A stretch of DNA of 64,000 nucleotides from Symsagittifera roscoffensis (GCF_963678635.1 NC_087063.1:71135617-71199616); one strand, 5' to 3'; shown: positions 22,538 to 33,785, counted from the stretch's first letter. The notes: generated by a model from the sequence alone, not told the origin. A program made the numbers and translations.

Positions 22538-23114
22538 ATCAGTCTCCGTCTGAACCGAAAATACAATTTTATATTAACTTATACCAACATCACGTCGGAG
22601 ACAAAAATAAAAATAACGGTCTGGAAACCCAATTTCTACTAGACACTGGAGCAACATGTTCGCTTATTAATTTCGACAGTTAAGATCAATATTGTAAAAT
22701 ACAGCCTCCACAGCTGAATAAATCAAGATCAAACACAGTTGCTGTTAATGGAGAAAAACTTAAACTTATAGGTTATACTAATTTTGAACAAACACTTTTG
22801 GTACAAACACTGATAATCCGGTAAAAATCAAAGCATGGATTTCAGCCGAGAACGGATGCGATCTAAATATATTAGGAATGGATTTCATTTCTTACATTTT
22901 TAAATCAATAAACTTTCCGAATTTAAACTTAGAACTAAAAAAATACCCAGATGTAAGAGTTCCTATTAGTACTATAAGAAGCAAAAGTTATCCATATCTA
23001 AGCTTTTATCAAAATGTACTTCTTGATAAAAAATATAACTATTGCACCAAAATCATCCCGCGTAATTTCAATTTCTCCAGCAGCCATGGTTTTCAAATTA
23101 GGAACATCGTTTAG
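22524..23114 (+). pseudogene. Retropepsin-like protease remnant of the LTR element
   Basis: The frame opens in -1 relative to gag, overlapping its last codons, and encodes LETQFLLDTGATCSLINF, with the DTGA active-site motif at 22,642-22,653, before a stop at 22,681. After a frame change it continues with NGEKLKLIGYTNFEQ and then NILGMDFISYIF, the usual protease C-terminal ILG-x-DF motif. No canonical slippery heptamer is evident at the overlap. The stop and frameshift make it inactive as written. Downstream, pol sequence fades quickly. Confidence 0.75.
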
Positions 23115-25033
23115 AATTGATAAGTCCTTAGAACAAAAAGGCATCAATGCAAAAAGCACTTATTGTAGGAATGAAATTAAGTCAATGCCTATCGTACTAA
23201 AAATTCCAGAGAATCAAAAGTAGATATAAACAAAGGTGTAATAGGCCAAACGTTTGAAAACATAGAAATAAAACAAACCCGTTTCTTCGTGCTTTAAAAC
23301 ATTAATTTTCATTAAAGCTTTTAAAACGCTTAAAGTTTTGTGAAGTTTACCAAAATTTTGTATACTGAGCAGTAAACTTTGTTTAATCTTACTAAAAAAT
23401 TAGATTACGATTATTATCCTACAAATGTACTACAATGAATAGCGGTTCTGTATGACACCCAAAAAGATATGCCAAAATGCATGAACACGGATTTAATTCT
23501 TAACCGAGATCAAAAACAGTCAAGTACGCTAACAATTTTGGACCAACCTCAAAATCAAATAAAGATAGAGGGATCGGAACCCAATGGCTCAGACAAAAAA
23601 GTTTTTCGACTACAACATATTTGCAAAAAAAATTGCAAAAGGCCAGGAGTTTAAAATATTACAGTTTTACGAGTCTATAATAATTTCTTTTTCAGGCGGT
23701 TTAATTAACTGAAAATTCAGTATTACACTTAAGGGAATGACAAATTACCCTACGTACAATAACGAGAATTAATAGAGTGAAACCTTTGATGAAAGAACTA
23801 GCCAATGTAAAATTGTAACAAACTCATTCTGCGAAGTTAATTTGCACCATCGGATTCCTCTTAGGGCCCAAGTAGGGACCGACGACATTAATTTTTACCT
23901 TTGTAGTTTTCAAGTTACAAAATGTAAACTAGAAGAAATTCATCAAAAAGGAAAATATCACCTCCTTTCTTCTCAACACATTGAGTAAAATTTTCACCAA
24001 TATTCTTTATCATAAAATCGGCGAACAATGTTTTTCGACCCGACCCGCCGCAGATTTATGCCAGCATTTGTTGGTGGCTTCATGTAGCCTTTTTAAAATT
24101 ATGGTACCATATTCTTTCAACAACGCAAATGCTTGTTGGTGGCTGTATGCAGCCTTTGAGACTCTTATGATTCGCTCCTCACAATTTGGCCAAAATATCA
24201 ATTCGGTAGTTCAATATCCACAACATGCAGGCATTTAAATCCTTAAAAACAACAAATTTTCAGAAGCAACACTTTGAAAATTGGACCGCATCATCTTTAA
24301 GATTGTTTACGTTAAATTTTTGCATCATAAAGTTCAGGATGACTTTCTGTACTAAAGATGTGAACATGGACTGATGCAGAGGATTAAAACCAAAGAGAAA
24401 CTAAAAAACTTATCTTTTGAAAATTATACAGTTTGCAAATTGTCTGTTTAATTTTCCTTTTCTACGATATTTCATTTTGATTTGATTCTAATTCAAATCT
24501 TTTCTATTTTCTATCAAAAAATGTAACAAAAATTGCTGGTTATGACAACCAGGTGGACATACATTTAAGATTAGGGGTTAATTAACGCCCAAATTTCCAT
24601 TTTTGCTTTAACTACATAAGTTTAATATCTGAGCTTAACTCAGTGTCGGAAAATGCTTTATTCCTGTGGTTAATAAACACCATGATGGTCTTTCTTCATT
24701 TGTATTCCTGTGGTTAATAAACACCATGATCGTCTTTCTTCATTTGTTTTCCGTGGTGGGTTTGTGTGAAACCACAAGATTATATTTTCCACCTTTTATA
24801 TACATACAATTTTACACTTTGTCCTTCATTGTCCAAACATTTGATAATCAGCTTTAGTATCCGAATGTAATTCGGGATTTTGAATATTTACTTATTTTAC
24901 ATTGATGTTTAGCAAAGTGGAATATGACCCAATTTTGAATTGGAACTGCCAAAATGCTGACCCAGCACCAGAGTAGTTTAAAAGAAAGCTGCCTCTCAGG
25001 AAGAAACATCGGAAACCGGGAGCAGTTCAATTT
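23115..25033 (+). other. Internal region of the LTR element without recognised pol
   Basis: Only short frames occur here and none shows RT, RNase H or integrase motifs. A 44-bp tandem repeat (ATTCCTGTGGTTAATAAACA...) lies at 24,660 and 24,704, and an imperfect repeat sharing GCTTGTTGGTGGC-like words lies near 24,065-24,160. It probably represents the deletion scar of pol plus filler sequence. Confidence 0.55.
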
Positions 25034-25456
25034 TTGTCAATGGACGACGGGTTAAATAAGAACCCTCGCAATTTTCCTAGTTTAACCCAAAGATTGGAAC
25101 TGCAGAAAGGCAGAGAAACCAAGTTGGATACGGAAAATCCAAAATATATAACGAGTTTAAAGTACTCAATAAAGGAAAATTATAACAGATGGAAACTGCC
25201 ATCGTTCATTGAAGTCGTCAACTCAACGACAATGGAAAAGGCGATGATGCCTATCGACTTTATAACCCAGCCAGAAGTGGTTATAAAGAACGAAAACAAC
25301 TTCTGGAAATTAAAGAAGAGGGAGGAACACGGCTACATCCTCAAGGCAGGAGGCACGCAAGTCACCATCCCGTTCGAGGGAATAACTGCTTTTCCGAACC
25401 ATGTAAAAACAGAAAGGAAGAACAGGACGACATTCAACAACTTACGGACGGAATGA
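25034..25456 (+). CDS. 3' accessory ORF 1 of the LTR element (unknown)
   Basis: A 140-residue frame in the position of an env or accessory gene. It is GC-richer than its surroundings and has no signal peptide or membrane segment, so a classical envelope is unlikely. It contains PKYITSLKYSIKENYNRWKL, charged stretches and a KKREEHGYILKAGG motif. The stop TGA overlaps the ATG of the next ORF (ATGA). Function not recognised. Confidence 0.45.
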   Translation: MSMDDGLNKNPRNFPSLTQRLELQKGRETKLDTENPKYITSLKYSIKENYNRWKLPSFIEVVNSTTMEKAMMPIDFITQPEVVIKNENNFWKLKKREEHGYILKAGGTQVTIPFEGITAFPNHVKTERKNRTTFNNLRTE

Positions 25457-25614
25457 GCAGACTACGAATCAAGAACAAGATAAAAAAGAAGAAAATCGTG
25501 AAGTTGCAACAAAAACTCGAGGCTTCACAAAGGAAGATAGCGATCCTCAGATCATACAACGTGGAGCTAGAAGCCGGAAGGAAGCTCAAGATAAAACCTA
25601 ACTTATCTTTATAA
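25453..25614 (+). CDS. 3' accessory ORF 2 of the LTR element, basic coiled coil
   Basis: A 53-residue frame starts with the ATG that overlaps the previous stop. It is very basic (RLRIKNKIKKKKIVKLQQKL) and then heptad-like (LEASQRKIAILRSYNVELEA), suggesting a short coiled coil. It may be the C-terminal part of ORF 1 after a frameshift, or a re-initiated product. Confidence 0.4.
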   Translation: MSRLRIKNKIKKKKIVKLQQKLEASQRKIAILRSYNVELEAGRKLKIKPNLSL

Positions 25615-25721
25615 CTTTTTCGTTTGATGTTCTTTTTAAATTTTATAACTATTGTATTTAACCATTAAAGTGTTTAAATTTTCACCATGGTAACTGTAAG
25701 AATCGAACAGCTTAATTTTCT

Positions 25722-25733
25722 AAAAAAAAGGGG
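25722..25733 (+). promoter_or_regulatory. Polypurine tract
   Basis: AAAAAAAAGGGG lies five bases before the 3' LTR and fits a plus-strand primer site for reverse transcription. Confidence 0.7.
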
Positions 25734-25738
25734 TGAGT

Positions 25739-27441
25739 TGTAGTATTGCGAAATACTACACACACACAAAAGACCATTGTCTTAATTGTTTATTTAACGA
25801 CCCAATTCTAAATTGGAGCGTGCCATTTAAATTAAAGCCTCTTTTCACTAAATCAGATATTGACTGATTTACTCTTATTAGGACTATAAAATCTTGTTTT
25901 GAAAATCCACTCCTTTTTAAATACTTGTCCAATTTTTCTCATTTTTTCATGCTCAATATTTTAAAAGGGCGGCGATTATTAATACGTCCCTTTTAACTTA
26001 ACTTGAAACAAACTGGATAAATATTTAGCAGTCTTGCCGGCTGCACTGAAATTCTCCTTGCTTTGATTAAGCAGAGGTGCACCTGCAATATGATGCATCA
26101 GAGAGAGTAATATGAATTTTTAATAAGACAAACTGAAGGCTGCGGTTTTTATCAAAGGGGACTAATAAGTTGAAGATATTTGATTTGAAAAAATCAAATA
26201 AAAACTAGTTGAAAATTCCCTTATTAAAAAGGGAGAACAAAGGAGCAGGTGAAAACTGAATAATTAAAGATTGAATCAGCCGCCGGTTTATGCTTACGAG
26301 CAAAAGGACTGGCCTGAAATCTTCAGTGTTTCATTTTGCTCAGTAAGCAGCAAGTCAGATCTCTTCAGTCAGATCTTTTCAAGATAAATAATTTTTCTTT
26401 TCTGCCTTTACAATAAAATTAAACTAGCCTTTTTCACAAATAAAATAGAGAATAAATTCTCATTTAAAGTTCGATAAAATTATAAATCGAGATACTCGAG
26501 AGACCCACACCTGAGGAAGTCTGGACTACAAGTACCCAAAGGACTACGGCAAAGACGATACTGACGACCAAACCAGAAGTGTCGAAGTGGACACAACCAA
26601 GGGCGACCCATTCATACTAATCAGCCATCGACCTTAGTAAGAAGATAAAATATTGATGAACAAAATAAGATTAGCTCCACCTCACCTCATAGGTATATTT
26701 CTCCAAGCTGTTCGATTCATTTATATAATCTGATAACCCAGTGCTTTGTATCTAACCAACTAATTAATTCATACCTTTTCTAACTATTGTTTCTACTCTA
26801 CTTTTTGTCAAGACAATTTGACGATCTAAGGTGAGACTTATAAATTAGGATAGAATTACTAAGCATTCAACCAGCAATGATCGCTTAGTAAAACTGGTGC
26901 GACCGCAGCAGAGAACTACTCCTTAAGAAATTCTTTTTCCAACAAACTAGAAACAGCTTTTAAAATTCAAAAAATATATTATTATTAGGATCTGTGAGTA
27001 TTTGTCAGATTAGTTTTCAACCTCAAAAAGCCAGAGACAATGGGTATCTTTCGATAGAAACACAATTTCATTGTCTTCTACTTGACAGATATTCCTGGTA
27101 GGGTTCTTGCGAAATGCATCCCCTGCGCTAGCAGTCGCCCACGATATCCCTCCATCTCGAGGTCTATTAGACGGCTTTCTAACTGACATTAGCTCATGAA
27201 CTTAACTATTATCTATTATTATAATAATATATAAAATTTCTGAAAGAATCGTTCTCTGCCTAAGTCCGCTAGTAAGATATACCCGTTTTGTCCAGTAATC
27301 CACTAAAGTTTTGCCGAAACTTCAGTTTAAAGTTATCATCACTAAAATTAACGAAATTCTGTATTAAACTAAAGTGCTCAAAAACTTATTAAATATCTTC
27401 ATTTATTTTTTCGAGGGGGTTAAGTGGTCATATGTGCGATC
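25739..27441 (+). repeat. 3' LTR
   Basis: It is the same length as the 5' LTR (1,703 bp), with about seven substitutions by eye, for example near 25,954, 26,147, 26,380, 26,647 and 26,934. Flanking sequence after it (CATGAAGGAAATG) matches the right arm near 51,415. Confidence 0.85.
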
Positions 27442-27823
27442 ATGAAGGAAATGTTGTTAAAATTTGTTCTCCTGTTCACGGTGACACGTTTTGATGCAGT
27501 TCATATAATGAGAAGTCATTTCAAATAGATTTTCATATAATAAATTTCGAAAAAAAATCAAAGGGGGTAACTGGAAAAGAGCCCAATTTTTAAAATATTT
27601 TTGTTTATGTTTTGAGGACTTGACGATTACCAAGTTGGTAAATTTTCAGACTAATAAATGTGCGCGCTTAAGAATTTATCTATGATGCGGAAAGATTAAG
27701 CGCAAATTAAATAAATAAGGCGAACTACTCCGCAGTCAAAACTGCTCCAAATTTAACTGGGGGAAGCTAATTGATTGCACTGTTATCTTCATCGACTCAA
27801 ATTACAACTTTTACTATTTAGAG

Positions 27824-28009
27824 CAGGGGCGGATTTAGGGGGGGGGGGCGGAGGGGCAAACGCCCCTCCCCCCCCCCCCCCCCCCTCAGGGATTCGACCC
27901 CCTGCCGACCCTTTGGTACTTTTTAAGAAATCAATTTTTTGCCGACCGACCCTAAAATTTTTCTGAAAATCCGCCCCCCCCCCTCGAAAAAATCCTAGAT
28001 CCGCCCCTG
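27824..28009. mobile_element. hAT-type MITE C, left arm only
   Basis: This 186-bp element has CAGGGGCGGATTTAGG and CCTAGATCCGCCCCTG ends and a perfect 8-bp duplication, ATTTAGAG (27,816-27,823 and 28,010-28,017). Long G- and C-runs flank the core. The right arm has an uninterrupted site near 51,039-51,048. No coding capacity. Confidence 0.88.
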
Positions 28010-28017
28010 ATTTAGAG

Positions 28018-29186
28018 GGAGAATGTCCAGATTTTAAAATTTATAATTCGCAGAAAAATTTTGTAAGAAAATCCATTTAACGGTCTGTAGCAAACTTCAT
28101 AGTTTTACACTGTAACGAGCAACTTTATCAATGTTCAAAAAAGCTAAAACACAATAAATTTATTACCACTAGTAGGGTTTTCTTTTTAAGAGTCAATAAA
28201 CGTTTCTCATACTCTTAAATAGGTGGCAATTGTTTTTCGTTTTGTTTTCAAAAAAAGTCTTAAAATTAGTTCACATTCGATTTGTTTTTTTTTTGCAGTT
28301 TGACTGATTTTTTGATTTCTTTCTAAGTTCAATCCATTTTTTGCTAAAAGGAAGGCAAAAGCTAAAAGGTCACGAAAAACTTGATCGAATTCTAGTTTCG
28401 AAGGTGGTTTTTTCAAATTGGGTTAGTTTTATCAAAAAATTGCCAATCAAAAATTTTTCTTGAAACTCAACGAGCTTGAAGTCCATCTGTTTTTTTTTGA
28501 AATTTGATAATGAGATTTTTTAAAACAACAGTTGAGTATTTGTTCTACTTTTTCCTTGCGTTCACTGACTCTTTTCCAGCAGTTTGTTGGCCATATTTTT
28601 TGTTTTGTTCTTCTGCAGAACTTTTGACGAAGTAATGCTTTTTATACACACGTAATTTAGCGTGTTAAAGCTCGTTTAAAAACTAAAAGTACTAAAACGC
28701 AACTTTTTGATCAATAACTACTAATAGGAGCCCACTTATAGCATTTTGTGCACAACAAAGTTTTGGCCAGAAAGGGTTTTCACAAGTTGTGGGAGACCAT
28801 GATACCCCCAATCATGTTACCCTCCTGCGACTGGCGATTATTAGTACGAAAAGCAGACGCATGAAACACGCGGCGCCCACCAATAGGTCCATGAGAGTTT
28901 TGCCTTTGTGTTAGTTTTGTTGCCGGCGTTTGAAAAACTCAGCAATCAATAACTTTTCACGGTTTTAGACGATTCTGACTGATTTAAATTGTTCTGTCTC
29001 TCGCTTCTTCTATTATTCAAATAGTCACCTAATTTACTGAAAATGAAAATTCCCGATTCGAGGTTTGCGACTTATCAAAAAATTTTGATAACATGTTAAT
29101 ACCGAGTCTCGTAATCAGCGACTGGTCAAAGTCGCGCCCTCTAGTCTTATCCTAAGTCGGGTCGTGGCTCAAAGTCTTATCTTACC
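28018..29186. other. Intronic AT-rich DNA shared with the right arm
   Basis: It matches 49,803-51,040 in reverse complement with indels, including about 70 bp near 49,965-50,030 that only the right arm has. No gene is recognised. Confidence 0.6.
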
Positions 29187-29205
29187 ATCATCATCATCAT
29201 CATCA
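29187..29205 (-). repeat. (ATC)n / (TGA)n 3' tail of the LINE
   Basis: Six ATC units lie at the exact left junction of the insertion; on the element strand they read TGATGATGATG. This is the 3' end expected for CR1/L2-type priming. Confidence 0.8.
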
Positions 29206-29333
29206 CATATGTTATTTCGACGCCAATTTCTTGAATTCAAAGGTGTTTGAGTTTAATTAAAAACCAGTTTTGGCGTATAAATAATCAGTCGCTCCGCTAA
29301 AGATGAGTTCGTTTCTGTCGATAGCCGTACCCA

Positions 29334-29412
29334 CTCTAAAATGAGCTGGGATTTAAACAGAGAATGATCTTTGAAGATGGTTAAAAATCGGACCCGCTCT
29401 AAAATGAGCTGG
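29334..29412 (-). repeat. CTCTAAAATGAGCTGG repeats at the LINE 3' end
   Basis: Two exact copies (29,334-29,349 and 29,397-29,412) lie just beyond the ORF3 stop. The same word occurs three times in the 5' region (33,786, 33,853 and 33,915, the last with one mismatch). Confidence 0.8.
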
Positions 29413-29417
29413 GCGTT

Positions 29418-30098
29418 TCATCGTCGTTGCCTTCTTTGCCTTCGTTTCACAGCCATTGGATTTTCTATGCTTCTGAAGGCGTCATAAAAGTCCTTAGCAA
29501 GTTCGCGCACGCCATTTGCTGTGGGGTGAAGTCCATCTGCGCAAACATGCCTCCGATAGCTGAACTTTACAGTTTTAAAGAGCGGGATTTTATACCATGC
29601 CGTTAGATTTCTGTAGCATTTATTCACTCTCCTGATAAGAGAGCGTTCACCTTCCCGGCTAATAAGTGACATGACGCCAACTTCGAAATTGCAGTCAAGG
29701 AGTCTAAAAATAGCACTCGCCATCTCCTCGGCTACTTCAGTCGCTCCCAATGACTGGCGCCCTGAACGGACAAACAGGTTGTTTGTTCCTCCCATTATGA
29801 GCACTGTTTGTACATCCAAGTTTTTCACATCATTGAGAACCTGATCGCTACAAAGGGTTGAGAGAGTTCCACCAGGGCACGAAACTGTCACGGAATCTGG
29901 CAGAAAAATCCCATAAACTAGCGATGATCTCAAAACAGCATATGTCACTCTCTTGATCTTATCAGAGCTCAATATTATCCGTCTTTTGGGGAGAAACGTG
30001 GTTTCAACATGAACATTTCTTAGACGCAAGGTTTCGTTTAGCTTTTGAATTCCAACCTTTCTAGTTTCAGTCTTTTTAGCAGCCTTTAACTGAAACAA
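29418..30098 (-). CDS. LINE ORF3, SGNH/GDSL esterase-like protein
   Basis: A 226-residue frame downstream of the reverse transcriptase. SGNH blocks are visible: SSLVYGIF in the place of GDS (the Asp is lost), DSVTVSCPGGTLSTL (block II Gly), VLIMGGTNNLF (block III, residues about 97-107) and CADGLHPTANGVRELA (block V, D-x-x-H, residues about 184-199). The C terminus is basic (KRRQRRQRR). Its open frame begins after a TGA and overlaps the ORF2 stop by a few codons. The first codon of the frame is TTG, so translation may need re-initiation or frameshifting. Esterase domains are known in CR1-type ORF1 proteins; finding one after RT is unusual. Lipid or ester hydrolysis is inferred. Confidence 0.7.
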   Translation of the reverse strand: MFQLKAAKKTETRKVGIQKLNETLRLRNVHVETTFLPKRRIILSSDKIKRVTYAVLRSSLVYGIFLPDSVTVSCPGGTLSTLCSDQVLNDVKNLDVQTVLIMGGTNNLFVRSGRQSLGATEVAEEMASAIFRLLDCNFEVGVMSLISREGERSLIRRVNKCYRNLTAWYKIPLFKTVKFSYRRHVCADGLHPTANGVRELAKDFYDAFRSIENPMAVKRRQRRQRR

Positions 30099-32907
30099 GT
30101 CTCATAGTAATACTGGTTAAACAAATACGTTTTCAACTGTTTACGAAATTCAGTTTCATTTGGTAGTTTAAGGTTACATGGTAAACTATTCCAATGGTGT
30201 GCGGCAGCAAATCTAAACGTCCTTTTTCCATAGTTCGTGTTAACCAGTGGTTTCTTAATGACCATGGTCCTTTCACTGAAACGGGAGGAGCTTTTTTGTA
30301 GTGAAAAATATTTACTCAGATAAGACGGAACGATTTGAGGATTGAAAATGCATTTGTGTACGATTGTCAAGACTTTAAAAATCACTCGAGATTTTATGGG
30401 CAACCAATGTAGATCATGGAGTAATACTCGTTGACTTCTTCAAACCGAAAACAAATCTGCAGGCACTATTTTGGACTTTTTGCAACTTGTAGAGCAGATA
30501 ATTTGGTAAGCTCGAGTACAAGCTATTGCAGTAGTCTAATCGACTTAAGACTAGCATTCTTGCCAACATATTTCTATTTTCAAAATCAAGGTAGAAACGT
30601 ATGCTGTATAGTTTCCGGAGACTGTGGTAACTGGCGCCACACACGGAATCGATCTGTTTTTTCAATGACAAGGATCGGTCAATGAGGCAACCTAAAGACT
30701 TCACAGAGTTTTCTGTTGATTTCATCAGCTTAACCGTTGAATTTCCAATGAGTATTGAACCGTTTGTTAGACCTTTTGACTTACTAGTGGCTAGGTTAAT
30801 TACTTGGCTTTTTGATTCATTTAACATAAGCCCCATGGACGAAAACCAGTTCGAAATAATAACCAGAGATCTTTCTATTTCTTCTAATTCACTCTCATTT
30901 TTAATTTCACAGTATAAAGTAGTATCATCGGCATACATTTGGTATGAAAATTTAGTTGAGCCAATAATATCGTTCAATGGTGTCAGGTAGATTGAGAACA
31001 GGAGGGGTCCCAGAAGAGAACCTTGAGGCACTCCAAATTCTAGTTCTTGAGAATTCGATAAAACATCATTGATAGCAACAATTTGAGTCCGATTCTCTAG
31101 ATAGGAAAGAATTAGATCCACTGCATCATTCGTCATTCCAATCCGATTTTTCATGATCTTTCTCAGTGTTTTATGATCAATGGTATCAAATGCAGCTGAA
31201 AGGTCAAGGGCTATCAAAAGGACCTGTCTCTTGTTGTCGAGACTAGTCAGTAGATCATCTGTAGTTTTTAGCAGAGCCGTTTCAGTTGAAAAATGCTTCC
31301 TGTAAGCAGATTGGTGTTCATCTAGAAGATTATAGGAGCTAAGGTATTGATCGAGCTGTTTATATAAAATTCTTTCAAAAACTTTACTGATAAACATCAG
31401 ATTCGCTATTGGTCTATAAGAATTTGAAACCTTTTGGTCAAATTTGTGGTCTTTAAAGAGAGGAGTTATCACCGCTCTCTTGAGACACTTTGGAAATTTG
31501 GACTGATCGATGCAATTGTTTATCATAATGATGAAATAATCTTTCCACGAGTGTGCTATTCTTTTCATATCTATCGTTTTCAGTATATCTTCTCGTGAGT
31601 TCGCGTTTGAAACCATTTTTACTGCTTCTTCTAGTTCATCTATAGTCATATATTGGAATTGGAAAGAAGAAACTGCAGTGAAAGCAAAGAGTGGCGGCGA
31701 GATGCCATTACTTTTAACATTTGCCACTAAATTTCTAACCTTCTGAATGAAAAATTGGTTGAAGTTTTCAGCTAATTCATAATCACTGGAGTATATCAGT
31801 GGTAGAAAGTTTTGTTGTTTTTCTCCAGCAAGGCGTTTCAATTCACGAAACTTGAGCGAATGGCTATTTGAAAGCTCAAAGCGCCTGGAAAAATATATCA
31901 ATTTCTTCTCTCTAAACAGATCTTTACATTTCTTTAAATACTCCTTGAAAGCTGTTTCGTTTTCTAATCCAGGATTTACACGCATTACGCGTTCTAATTT
32001 TCTACGTTTTCGTTTTACGTCTGCTAACTCTTTATCGTAAAAATTACAAAATCGGTTTTTGACAACTTTGGTCTTAGTTGGCACATAATCAGTTTTCAGC
32101 AGCTGCAAAATTTCGATAAAATTCTCTGCCATCTTGTTCGGGTCACTGGTGTTCAGATTCAAGATTAAATTCTGATCTTTTTCCGTCTCTAAATGTTTCC
32201 AGTCTGTATTGTTCCAATCATAAATAGTCAATCTGGTTTTATGCTTCCGTTGAATTGCGATTTCATAAGTGAACGTCAATAGATGGTGATCAGAGTATTC
32301 AACGTGCTCATTTCTAACGGGTGAGCACAATTCCGGGTTTGAACAAATTATGAGGTCTAGAATTTTCCCGTATTCGTGAGTTGCTTTCTTAACAATCTGT
32401 TCTAGGTTATATTCCAGTATAATCGAACAAAATGTATTGGATTTGGCACAACGTCTGTTTTCTAGATCCAAATTAAAAATCACCCAGGAGGAGAATTTGG
32501 GTTTCAATTGATGAGGCAAGAATATTTTCGGTCAATTCATTAAAAAACTCGTTATAATTTCCACTGGGCGGTCTATATATTGCTGCAATTGTTATTTTGA
32601 CTTTTCTAGTCACGACCGTAATTACCAAGAATTCACCATCGTCCGAGAGATGGCTTAAAATTCTTTCACCCTGTAGTTCTTCGCGAGAAATTATGGCAAC
32701 ACCTCCACCTATTTTAGCCGTTCGTGAAACATGATGGTATCGATATTCATTTGAAGAGTCTATACACTGATTTAGAATATATTGCGTATCCGGCTTAAGC
32801 CAGGTTTCAGTTATGATCAAGATATCAACTTGTTCTATAGCCAATATGCTCTGTATTTGATTTACTTTTTTCGCTAGAGAACTTATATTAATTACACCAA
32901 CTTTCAT
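30086..32907 (-). pseudogene. LINE ORF2, endonuclease plus reverse transcriptase, two frameshifts
   Basis: The N-terminal frame (32,907-32,473) is an APE-type endonuclease: NISSL, ITETWL, AIYRPPSGNY and LLLGDF. An A-run at 32,475-32,479 adds one base and breaks the frame inside the GDFN motif. The next frame (to 30,414) continues with NLDLENRR and EYSDHHLL (Asp-His pair), then RT: SNSYRPIANLMFISKVFERI, ALDLSAAFDTIDH, FGVPQGSLLGPLLF and catalytic YADD at 30,926-30,937. A second one-base shift near 30,420 leads to the C-terminal region (LHDLHWLPIKSR, AAAHHWNSLPCNL). Domain order and motifs are those of the CR1/L2/Jockey group. The element is young-looking but cannot make ORF2 without repair of both shifts. 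Confidence 0.88.
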
Positions 32908-32946
32908 AGCATTCGATTGAGACTCGGGTTTTTTATTTGGTTTTAG

Positions 32947-33747
32947 TCAGTCACTTTTCAAAGTTCTGAGCCAGGTTCTGGCTTCTGCATCAAGATTGTA
33001 CCTGTTTATTACAACATTTTCCGGCCAAGAATTAGGTTGATCAATGATTGTTGCATGTTCGCCGTCAAATACACAGTGGAAACTTTTGTGGCGAGAATTT
33101 TTCTTTGTTATTTCCCTGATATGATTCAGAGGAAATCCTTTACTTTGACACCATGCGACTATATAACTTTCATCATTTGTCTGTTTTATTCTTCCAACAT
33201 AGAGATGGCATCGTGGTGGTGGCTTCTCTACACCTTTGAGTGCTTCCGTTACCACTTCTCTCGTAATTAGTGGCTTCTTTGGTCTGCGGTCATTTCTATC
33301 TTTGGAGCCTTTTCGCTTCGTAACCCTCGAGCTACCAGCTTCTGAGGATACACTTTCACGAGCATTTCTGGTGAATGCCGAAGAATTCAGATTAAACTTC
33401 GCTGCCCCAGCATAATTGGTTTTGTTCTTTTCAATTATACTACTTGGTTCACGATATTGCTTCAGCGATAGCAGCTCAGACTTTAATTCGTGTACATCTT
33501 GCGCCATAGTCTTTATTGAGAACAGTTCTTGTCGCAGTTCATCAATAACTCGGAAAAGATCTCTTTTACAGGTTCCACAATCTGGGCAACTCCATTCAAT
33601 GTGCCCAACCACCTTATCGGCAGTGTTGCCCTTATCGGAAGTGTTGAGGCCAATACACGCAGAGTGGGCAGAAGCTTGACAACCGACGCATTTCACCGAT
33701 TGATTGGTTAAAGCGTTTTGACATACTGTACAGTGGAGAGACGACAT
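32947..33747 (-). CDS. LINE ORF1, PHD finger and RRM-like nucleic-acid binding protein
   Basis: An intact 266-residue ORF. Residues 6-53 form a C4HC3 PHD-type zinc finger (CTVC, CVGC, H-SAC, CPDC). A predicted coiled-coil stretch (about 62-95) and a basic Ser/Arg/Lys region (KRKGSKDRNDRRPKKP) follow. The C terminus from about residue 178 is RRM-like (CHLYVGRI, then HKSFHCVFDG). This layout is known for CR1-type ORF1 proteins, which bind the element RNA. It ends 40 bases before ORF2 starts. Confidence 0.85.
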   Translation of the reverse strand: MSSLHCTVCQNALTNQSVKCVGCQASAHSACIGLNTSDKGNTADKVVGHIEWSCPDCGTCKRDLFRVIDELRQELFSIKTMAQDVHELKSELLSLKQYREPSSIIEKNKTNYAGAAKFNLNSSAFTRNARESVSSEAGSSRVTKRKGSKDRNDRRPKKPLITREVVTEALKGVEKPPPRCHLYVGRIKQTNDESYIVAWCQSKGFPLNHIREITKKNSRHKSFHCVFDGEHATIIDQPNSWPENVVINRYNLDAEARTWLRTLKSD

Positions 33748-33785
33748 ATTTCAATTGTCTTGCTGGGAATTATTGGTCGTTTCCG

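Larger units (their letters stand above)
17104..27441 (+). mobile_element. Gypsy-like LTR retrotransposon without RT or integrase
   Basis: Two 1,703-bp direct LTRs (17,104-18,806 and 25,739-27,441) bound an internal region with a long leader, two related small ORFs, gag, a decayed protease and two 3' ORFs. No YxDD reverse transcriptase, RNase H or HHCC integrase motif is visible, and the space between protease and 3' ORFs (about 2 kb) is too short for a full pol. It is therefore a non-autonomous element that kept gag. The LTRs differ at about seven positions by eye, so the insertion is young. No target duplication is found, and about 215 bp present in the right arm are missing at this site. 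Confidence 0.85.

Noticed and set aside
27775-27966. Frame with poly-Gly and poly-Pro over MITE C
   Set aside because: Produced by G- and C-runs of the MITE, not a gene.
30431-33711. Plus-strand frames across the LINE
   Set aside because: Antisense to ORF1 and ORF2, whose motifs are unambiguous.
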